A stretch of DNA of 64,000 nucleotides from PALSA-350 sp963834445. Its GTDB lineage: Bacteria > Acidobacteriota > Terriglobia > Terriglobales > Acidobacteriaceae. The position numbers were made by a program, and so were the translations under genes. The DNA lies in assembly GCA_963834445.1 (NCBI GenBank), contig CAWIBU010000001.1, positions 1 to 64,000 on the forward strand, given 5' to 3'. Shown piece after piece: positions 19,701 to 26,192 of the stretch. Below the pieces are notes generated by a model. It saw only the letters and a program-made list of their open reading frames with translations, ran no database searches and had not been told where the DNA came from. The stretch's first letter is position 1. Each line of letters begins with the position of its first letter.

Positions 19701-19847
19701 GCCGGCGACCGCGGTCACACGGCCCGCGCGGAACGATCCAATCAGCCGCCAGTGCAGCGCATTGAGAGCCGTGCTGTCCACGTCTTGCGCCAGGGACGCC
19801 AATACTACGAGCAGAATCGCGGGCAATAGAGCAATCGCGCGTTTCAA
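16743..19847 (-). CDS. Exported BNR/sortilin-type beta-propeller protein (glycosyl hydrolase-like)
   Basis: A 1034-residue protein with a signal peptide (MKRAIALLPAILLVVLASLAQ). It is filled with BNR/Asp-box-like repeats, such as GGGIWKTTNAGHVWRPI, GLYKSVDQGKTWTHAG, RSDDAGATWTQ and SFDDGEHWHPL, spread from about residue 60 to 700. This marks one or two beta-propellers of the VPS10/sortilin-like or sialidase-like type. From about residue 740 a beta-sandwich-like and helical tail follows, including PGHYTVEFTAGGQTVQQPLT. Such proteins are common in acidobacteria and Bacteroidota and are usually annotated as glycosyl hydrolase without catalytic evidence. I see no sialidase RIP motif, so enzymatic activity is doubtful. 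Confidence 0.92.
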   Translation of the reverse strand: MKRAIALLPAILLVVLASLAQDVDSTALNALHWRLIGSFRAGRVTAVAGVPDQPNVYYFGTPGGGIWKTTNAGHVWRPIFDKQRMASIGALVIAPSNSRILYAGTGEQTAGDGLYKSVDQGKTWTHAGLENTRFLQAVIVDPHNPDVLVAGANSIGVNVFSRPVPSKTFSIARGVFKSTDGGKIWKQTLNNDQTAGVFDLAADPDNARVLYASLYVPASGAVASAGGIEANSLIYKSVDEGSTWRPLAAQGLPEKGRGRLGISVAGGTRGRRLYAVMEQGFYRSDDAGATWTQSTKDPRILGNAYFSRIFVDTRNPDILYVAQTSLYRSIDGGHTFAAYVGAPSGDDFHVLWIDPKNPNRLLLGVDQGAILSVDAGKTWSSWYNQPTGQYYHVTTDHSFPYRTYAAQQDSGTQSVPDRSDHGQIIPQDVYSVGGFEYCFIAPDPLHPDWIYSGGWYGTVVRYDRKSGQTATVFEKGDQYRVSQMPPLFFPPHDPHTLYLGTQYVLATVDDARTWVPISPDLTEWDKKDDSETYPDKPRPPAIEALSVSPMDPQEIWAGTTNRLLQMTRDGGAHWQKVTPPGLAEPAQILYVEPSHHQAGTAYVTVGSSREAVAPQVLRTRDLGATWQSLVNGLPANESVRVVREDPVRKGLLFAGTDSRVFVSFDDGEHWHPLTLNLPATPITDMEIHGDDLVISTYGRGLWILDNITPIRQLTPEVLSAAVHLFTPAMALRVRWDTYQDTPLPIETPTGQNPPDGVSLDYYLRTSVAEAPSITIRDAAGNVVRKFTGAAQEPQLPPANVPEYWFATPRSVERTPGLHRFVWDLRYDAPQTLPASYYGPILQYTEYTLADHAIPYETPRQQPQGPLVVPGHYTVEFTAGGQTVQQPLTVALDPRVHASAEDLEAQLALSRRILSGLAVSYHAFQQLKGLTAAVEARKKDKLATAGIENQIDAIQDGTKAAPGLGPVNRDLARLLNSVEAADQQPTELQRQAVSEECSDLTRTMALWKTLNANLGQQNPLHLPIATEISGESCTP

Positions 19848-20287
19848 ATTAGAATCCTCATAGATGCTGGTTGCAGTTTAGGATACCCCGCTCCCCCGCC
19901 ACACCTGCCTCTTTCCTGCGCCGAAACGTGCCCGGGAGATACTGGTTGTACGGGCCGCGCAGGAGCCACCTTGCCAGCTGGCTTCTCCGTAGCTACCCGC
20001 CGAACCTGGCCACCCTTGGGCCATAGAGGCTTCCGCAGGATCGCCAAAGCGGGTATGGCGCGGTTATGCTGTATGGCTATGAACTGGTTGCCTTCCCCGC
20101 GCGCCTTGCTGATTTTCGGGATACTGCTGGCTCTGTTTGCTGCTGCCTATTGGGCTTGTGGCGGGCGCGCAAACAGGACTAGCGCTCTGGAGTTGCGGCC
20201 GTCAGGCCTGCGGACATTCACGAGTACGAATGCCTGAATCGTCGCAGCCTTCTTCTACGGCACCCAATACCGCGACAGGCGATTCTG
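19848..20287. other. Intergenic stretch with one doubtful short ORF
   Basis: These 440 bases contain a short plus-strand frame, ATG 20079 to 20237, encoding 52 residues that start with one hydrophobic helix (ALLIFGILLALFAAAYWACG). No family is recognisable. It could be a small membrane peptide or the start of a lost gene. Otherwise the stretch shows nothing I can name. Confidence 0.3.
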
Positions 20288-20578
20288 TTATCCAGGGGAG
20301 GAAAGATTCCTCCGGCAGATGGGACAGGTTTCCTGATGCTCGAGCAGTAGATTTCCGAGTTGAACCATGTCGAACATCAGGGCTTTTCTCTGCAACGCCT
20401 GCTTTCTGTCGGCCAGGAAACTCGGGTGCAAGTTGCTTTCGTCGGTGAGTTGGGTCCAGCGGATCCGAGCGGCCTCGTGTTGCGTTTTCAATCGCTCGAA
20501 TTCAAGGCAGGGGATGGAGCCGCTTTCTTGCACAGTACTGCGACGATGTGGACCCTCTGAAAGTTGCAAAGGAGACAC
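20288..20578 (-). CDS. Small hypothetical protein with C-terminal CxxC motif
   Basis: A 96-residue frame. The middle is predicted helical with charged heptads (FERLKTQHEAARIRWTQLTD; LADRKQALQRKALMFDMVQL) and the end reads ETCPICRRN, a zinc-knuckle-like CxxC. The amino-acid composition is protein-like, but I cannot name the family. ATG 20578 is the only obvious start; no strong Shine-Dalgarno is seen. It stands alone between two unrelated genes. Confidence 0.5.
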   Translation of the reverse strand: MSPLQLSEGPHRRSTVQESGSIPCLEFERLKTQHEAARIRWTQLTDESNLHPSFLADRKQALQRKALMFDMVQLGNLLLEHQETCPICRRNLSSPG

Positions 20579-20911
20579 GGTTTTATCGATTGCCCGGAAA
20601 CCAGCCGGACGGAACGATTTCGCCTAGGCAAATTTTTTTCCTCCCGTCGTTGATCTCATCGTAGCTACACCTGTTACCTACCGCCTGCTTAGAGACCCGA
20701 AAGAAATTCGCAAAGGCAGGAAACATAAACTTGCCGGTACCCGAAGCCGGAACTTCACAACAATTGCGTCAGAGCTGCGCGGCCGATCTGAGCTCTATCG
20801 CCCTGCTTCTCCTGCCGGCCGCGCTGACTCTCGTATTACGCAACAGCGTCGTACCTCGACGAAGGCCAATAGCACTCATCGCCCTAGCGCGAACCCCTGG
20901 AATTGCATCGC
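20579..20911. other. Intergenic stretch, nothing recognised
   Basis: This 333-base gap contains only short frames without domains or start signals. No repeat or terminator hairpin with a T-run was seen. Confidence 0.45.
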
Positions 20912-22990
20912 CTAGCGGCTCGTAGGATAACCATGCAACTGCGGACCGATTCGGTTGGAGTAGTTATACCCTTCGCGGCGATCGTCGTTGATCGTCCAGA
21001 ACATCGCACCGATCATCCCGGGGTAGCCCCCAGGCTTGAGCAACCTGTACGTCGTGCCTGGCGGCGCTTTGCCGGTGATGAGATAGTCCATTGCCTCGCT
21101 CACGATCGTGGGCGTTGTGTCCGGAGTGAGAAAGCCGACCGCCACTTGATTGGCCGGCAGCGGCGGATAAAATTGCGCCGGGTTGCCGCCCACGTTGAAG
21201 CCATGCAGCAGCAACTCGGTCATCGCAGCGTGGTAATCCACCGTGCCCGGCTGGTAGATCTCACCATCCAGGCCCTCGAGCGGAGGCGTGTTGTAGTCCT
21301 GCACGTCGATGAACGACAGAATATCGCGGATCGCATAGGCGATTGCCAGGTAAGAGCCGAATTGACCGCCATAGCTGGGGTAGCCTGAGGGGATCTGCGT
21401 CCCTTCAGGCACCAGGCTGATCATGAAACCCGGACCAAAATGATCATGTAACTGCCGCAGTGCCGAGATAAGGTTCACGATCGAAGGCGTGGTCGGGTGG
21501 CGGAAGTCCGTGTCACCCGGGTCGATCGAAAGCGACGGACTTTCAAAGTCGATGTCGATTCCATCGAAGCCGTATTCGCTGACGATCTGGGTAACCGTCG
21601 ACACGTACAGCGGAACGCGCGCCGGGTCTGCCAGCGTGAAGTGCTGGCCGCCACCGCCGAGCGAAATCATCACTTTCCTGCCCTGACTCTTCAGCCGCGC
21701 AATATCCGCCTTGAACACGGCGGGATCCATTCCAGCAGGCACCTGGAACTGCATCGTTCCTTCGGGAGCGTTCCTGGCCGGCGTGGCAAACGCCACCAGG
21801 ATCACGTCCCACTGCGGCGACACGTCGCGCAATGGAAAGGTCGACGCCGCATCCCCGTAACCCTCCCAGTAACCAATCAACTTATGCCCATTCGGGGCAC
21901 CTGTGCGTGGCAGCGCGGCGACCGCGCTGCCCGTGCTCATCCGCTTGCCCCGCGGCGCACAAGGCCTGGCTGCTGTGCGCAGCACCTGGGCATCGGGAAA
22001 GCTGTAGGTGCTCCCCAGCCCCTGCTGCGCCCCCGTGTACCAGGGCATCAGGGCTACATTTTGCAGGTGATATGCCGTCGCACCTGCCCGGGCGACGAAA
22101 CCCGGTGACGCCGGGATATTGTTTTTTGGGTTGGTGTCGGTGGGCTCGAGCAGGAAGTACTCGGTCGCATCGCGCGGGCCACCGCAACGGCCCTGGTCGC
22201 CCGCCGGTACGCCTTCGAGCCGCCTCCATGGAGGAAACACATTGCCCGGTGCGACGGTGTTGCGGGCGCCGTGAAACAGCGGATCGTGCAACGGATCGTT
22301 AATAAACTCCGCAAGCTGCTGGGTCAGCGGCTGCACGTCGCTGTCTTGTACTACGCTGGGCGCGGCCTCGAGATACGAGCTCAGCACGAATGAGTTGCCG
22401 GTCGCGGCATCGACCCCATGCGTCCCCCAGGAACAACACTCCGTCGCATCGCCATCGCTGTAGTAAGTGGTGTTATGGGTGATAGCGATGACCAGCTTGC
22501 CCGGCTGTTTCGGGAGCTGTTGGAACAAAGCCTTCTGCAAGAACTCCACGTCGACGACGGCCATGGCCTGGCCGGTCTGCTTCGAAGTGAGAACGTAGCC
22601 ATAGCCCGCAGGAACCGTGATGGTGACCGGCTTCACCTCGGGCTTGCCCAGCAGCGTATGCCATTCCTGCGCCTGGGGAAAGGTCGCCCGCAGCATGGCG
22701 TCGGCATACTGCGTATGACCAGACGCGAAACCGAAGCTGGCAAATACCGGCGAGCCTAGCAAGCGCGGCACATCCGCGGTGGCATCCATCCCTATCGATT
22801 TGCCGGCAAACGCAAGTGTAATGGGCACGAGCACGGTAGGGATCGTGGTGGTCTCGGGCCTGGCTGGGTCGTGGCCCACCAGCGTGTACGCGGCGCCCCC
22901 GGCCTGGTGTACGAAGGTGGGCACGGTGCCCTGAGCCAGTGCGAATTGGAGCGACGCGAAGAGAGGGAGCAAGAGGAGACAGTTTTTCAT
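20912..22990 (-). CDS. Secreted two-domain protein: uncharacterised N-domain plus GH18 chitinase-like domain
   Basis: ATG 22990 is preferred over 23008 because it starts a classical signal peptide (MKNCLLLLPLFASLQFALAQ), giving 692 residues. Residues about 20-350 form a secreted domain I know only as an unnamed acidobacterial/actinobacterial family, with PTVLVPITLAF, SPVFASFGFASGHTQYADAM and ECCSWGTHG. From about residue 370 a GH18 TIM barrel begins (LIGYWEGYGDA), with KVMISLGGGG and the catalytic motif FDGIDIDFES; Glu483 is the expected proton donor. GH18 enzymes cleave chitin or related beta-1,4-GlcNAc polymers. The N-domain could bind polymer or be a second enzyme. It is divergent from the NIF3-like gene with only about 65 bases between starts. 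Confidence 0.92.
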   Translation of the reverse strand: MKNCLLLLPLFASLQFALAQGTVPTFVHQAGGAAYTLVGHDPARPETTTIPTVLVPITLAFAGKSIGMDATADVPRLLGSPVFASFGFASGHTQYADAMLRATFPQAQEWHTLLGKPEVKPVTITVPAGYGYVLTSKQTGQAMAVVDVEFLQKALFQQLPKQPGKLVIAITHNTTYYSDGDATECCSWGTHGVDAATGNSFVLSSYLEAAPSVVQDSDVQPLTQQLAEFINDPLHDPLFHGARNTVAPGNVFPPWRRLEGVPAGDQGRCGGPRDATEYFLLEPTDTNPKNNIPASPGFVARAGATAYHLQNVALMPWYTGAQQGLGSTYSFPDAQVLRTAARPCAPRGKRMSTGSAVAALPRTGAPNGHKLIGYWEGYGDAASTFPLRDVSPQWDVILVAFATPARNAPEGTMQFQVPAGMDPAVFKADIARLKSQGRKVMISLGGGGQHFTLADPARVPLYVSTVTQIVSEYGFDGIDIDFESPSLSIDPGDTDFRHPTTPSIVNLISALRQLHDHFGPGFMISLVPEGTQIPSGYPSYGGQFGSYLAIAYAIRDILSFIDVQDYNTPPLEGLDGEIYQPGTVDYHAAMTELLLHGFNVGGNPAQFYPPLPANQVAVGFLTPDTTPTIVSEAMDYLITGKAPPGTTYRLLKPGGYPGMIGAMFWTINDDRREGYNYSNRIGPQLHGYPTSR

Positions 22991-23055
22991 GCAACGCCAG
23001 AATAGCAAGCGGGGCGCGGCTTGTTTCCAGATTCACTTGCGTGCATGATGCAGGG

Positions 23056-23919
23056 ATGCGCTGGTCGAAACTTCTGCCGCTTGTCCTGCTGCTTCCCCTC
23101 TCCGGAGCCGCCCAAACGCTCACCGCTGCCGAGGCCATTCACCGAATCCAGCAGCGCTATCCGCATCCGGTGCCCGACACGGTCGACACCATCAAGGCCG
23201 GCGACCCGGCAACCCCGGTGACGGGCATCGCGACGACCTTCCTCGACACCATGGCTGTTTTGCAGGAAGCGAACCGTCGCGGCCTGAACCTGGTGATCAC
23301 GCACGAACCCACCTTCTACAACCATCGCGACAGCACCGCGTTTTTCGCCAGCGATCCTGTCTACAAGGAGAAGCTGGCGTTCATCGAGCAGCACCACATG
23401 GTGGTGTTTCGCCTGCATGACGAGATCCACGCCACCGCGCCCGATCACATAGCCGCCGGCATGGTCGAGGCGCTGGGTTGGCAGAGCTACCAGAAGGCAG
23501 GCGACCCGTTCCACTTCACTATTCCGGCCACCACCCTCGCCGTCCTGGCTCGGCAATTGCAGACGAAACTGAAGGCCAACACGATGCGCATCGACGGCGA
23601 CCCGAACCTGATCATCACGCACATCGCGATGGTGCCCGGCGCTGCCGGCCTCGAGACCCAGGTATCGGCTCTGCGGCCGGACGACGTGGAACTGCTGATT
23701 GCCGGCGAAGCCTCGGAGTGGGAGACGGTGGAGTATGTACGCGACGCGAGCACACAAGGCCGCCACAAGGCGCTTATCCTGTTAGGCCACGAAGTCTCAG
23801 AGGAACCCGGCATGGAAAAATGCGCGGAAGATCTGCGCCCGCTGTTTCCAGGGTTGAAGGTAGAGCACATTGTGGCGGGTAATGCGCTGTGGTTGCCCAG
23901 CGCGCCCCCGGCCCATTGA
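23056..23919 (+). CDS. Exported NIF3-like dinuclear-metal protein
   Basis: ATG 23056 gives 287 residues with a signal peptide (MRWSKLLPLVLLLPLSGAAQ). The longer frame from 22939 would overlap the divergent GH18 gene and lose this signal. The mature part matches the NIF3/YbgI (DUF34) family. It has VTGIATTFLDTM, metal-binding ITHEPTFYNH, RLHDEIHA, and the C-terminal GHEVSEEPGM with His and Glu ligands. NIF3 proteins are normally cytosolic, hexameric and possibly involved in metal or nucleotide-related hydrolysis. A secreted form is unusual. No partner gene suggests a pathway. Confidence 0.88.
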   Translation: MRWSKLLPLVLLLPLSGAAQTLTAAEAIHRIQQRYPHPVPDTVDTIKAGDPATPVTGIATTFLDTMAVLQEANRRGLNLVITHEPTFYNHRDSTAFFASDPVYKEKLAFIEQHHMVVFRLHDEIHATAPDHIAAGMVEALGWQSYQKAGDPFHFTIPATTLAVLARQLQTKLKANTMRIDGDPNLIITHIAMVPGAAGLETQVSALRPDDVELLIAGEASEWETVEYVRDASTQGRHKALILLGHEVSEEPGMEKCAEDLRPLFPGLKVEHIVAGNALWLPSAPPAH

Positions 23920-24117
23920 TGTAGTCCGTCGTTCATAGAGTCGTATATGTTTTCAAGGCCTCAGTCCCGCAGGGTCTACTTTCAGTCCGTCCCTTCGGGA
24001 CTCTGCGGCTCGCTCAAGCCTGGTGGGAGAAACGATCCTATTGGTGACGCACTCCGCGCGTGGGCCGGAGAGTGGGCGCGGCATTTTCCGTTGTAGGCTG
24101 GCGGGTTCAATGACAAG

Positions 24118-26120
24118 ATGGCGTTCATGCTTCTCCGCCTGGCATTTCGTCTGCTGGCCGTGCTCTGGGCCGCCCTTGCCCTGAGCGGACCACTCGTAGC
24201 GCAAAGCTACGATCTGGCCACCCACGGCCAGCAGATCATCGCGCTTGACCAGCTCATGCGCTTCCACCCCGGCGACGATCCTACCCTCGGCTGGGCCAGC
24301 ACGGCCTTCGACGATTCTGCGTGGCCGCTCCTCCGCGGCGACCTACCGTGGTACACGCAGGGCTATCCAAAACTCACCGGCTTTGCGTGGTACCGGTTCA
24401 CGGTGACGCTGCCCAGCCACCCGGGCCCCCTCGCCCTTTGGGTTCCCCTGATCGCCACGAACTTCCAAATCTTTGCCGATGGCCGGCTCATCGCCGAGAA
24501 CGGTGTCATGCCCCCGCATCCCATTCCGCGCTACGGACCAAACCTGGTCTTCGCCATCCCTGCCGATCTTGCCCGTTCCGGCCAGCCCCTCAGTTTCGCC
24601 ATCCGCGTATGGCACTACCGGTGGGAGTATGAGCTGTCGGCGGCCTCCAGGAACCCATGCAATTGGGCGAACGCCCGCCTCATGCGGGAGCTGGCAGGCA
24701 CAGCAGATGGCACACGATATTCTGGCTCAACACGCAATTCAACATCAATTGCCTGGTTTGCCTGCTGGCTGGCCTCGGCTCCCTGGTGCTCTTCTTCCTG
24801 CGTCCGACCGACCGCGAATTTCTTTGGTTCGGCGTGTGGGAGGGATTTAACGTTCTCTACCTCCTGCTCGCGACCTGGTGCGACTTCCATTCCTTCAACG
24901 TAATGTTCTGGAGACTGGGCGGGGGCGTCCTGCTGGCCGGCCTCAACGTGTGTATGCCGATCCTGATTCGGCACTTTGGCAGGACCGAGCGAACTCGTCT
25001 TTACTGGGCGGCGATCGTGGTCGCGCTGCTCGACTCTGCGCTCAACATCCTCGCCGGGTTCAACCTGGATCAGCGTTTTTGAATTCTGCGTGGTTGAGGC
25101 AATGATGAAGCTCATGATCGGCGCTTTGAACTGCGGTCTGCTCTTCCAAACCGCGAAGGAACGCAAGGTGGAGATGCGCATCTTTGCTTTGCCGGTTGCT
25201 ATCTATTTCCTGAATCTGACAGCCATCTATACAGCATTTGTCCTCCTGGTGCGGGGCGCAAGCTGGGTGGGCTCCTACGTGCAGCTTTTCATCAGTTTCA
25301 CGGATTGGCCTTTTCCGCTGGGAACCTATCAGGTCACCGGGATCGCGGTGCAACTCGCGCTCTTCACCATTTTGTTGTTCCGCTTCGTGCGCACTCGGAG
25401 CGATGAAGAGCGCTATAAGACAGAGCTCGAAGCCGCCCGCACCGTGCAGCAGGTCCTCGTGCCCGAAGAAATCCCCACCCTTCCCGGATTTGCCTCTGGC
25501 CAGCGTTTACAAACCCGCCGGGCAGGTTGGAGGCGACTTCTTTCAGATCATCCCGATCGCCGATGGCGGTGTGCTGGTGGCTATCGGCGACGTCAGCGGC
25601 AAGGGTATGCCTGCTGCCATGACCGTCGCACTCCTGGTTGGAACACTGCGCACCCTGGCACATTACACGCAAAAGCCCTCAGAGATTTTGGCCGCGATGA
25701 ACCAGCGCATGCTGGCGCGCAGTTCCGGCGGATTCACCACTTGCCTGGTGCTCACCGTGAGCGCTGCGGGCACGCTCACAGCCGCCAACGCCGGCCACCT
25801 CGCGCCTTACGTTAATGGACGGGAACTCGCCCTCGCCAACGGCCTCCCGCTCGGCCTCTCTGCGCACGAAAAATACGCCGAATCCGTCTTTATCGCTGGC
25901 CGCGGACGAACAACTCACCCTCATGACCGACGGCGTCGTAGAAGCCCGCGCTGCCAACGGCGAACTGTTCGGCTTCGATCACGTGCAGGCGATGGCGACG
26001 CAGTCCGCGGAGGCAATCGTGCACGCCGCGCAAGCCTTTGGCCAGGATGACGACATCACCGTCATGACCCTGCGCTTAGCTCACGTTGCTGATAACCAGG
26101 CCCGCGCAGGGAATACGTAG
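24118..26120 (+). pseudogene. Frameshifted SpoIIE/PP2C-type serine phosphatase with membrane sensor region
   Basis: Homologous text covers the full length of the intact paralogue at 59103-61184 but needs four frame changes. Segments are 24118 to about 24650 (signal peptide, then a galactose-binding-like region, YRFTVTLPSHPGPLALWVPL), about 24660-25080 (membrane helices, LRPTDREFLWFGVWEGFNVL), about 25080-25490 (more helices and EAARTVQQVLVPEEIPTLPG), about 25490-25890 (VGGDFFQIIPIADGGVLVAI, GDVSGKGMPAAM) and about 25890-26120 (TDGVVEARAANGELFGF, AFGQDDDITVMTLRL). The last two carry the PP2C metal aspartates. Intact members dephosphorylate Ser/Thr-phosphoproteins, often anti-sigma antagonists. 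The gene lies 72 bases upstream of an intact Ser/Thr kinase. It is either a recent pseudogene or a stretch with sequence errors. Confidence 0.85.
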
Positions 26121-26192
26121 CAGGAAGCCTCCCCACGCTGTTAGACTGCGGAAAACCCTGAGACCCTTTCCGTCTTGATTCGCCCGGCAAGC

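Noticed and set aside
24000..24060. GTCCC/GGGAC hairpin between NIF3 and the phosphatase
   Set aside because: Five-base stem with a three-base loop and no T-run; too weak to call.
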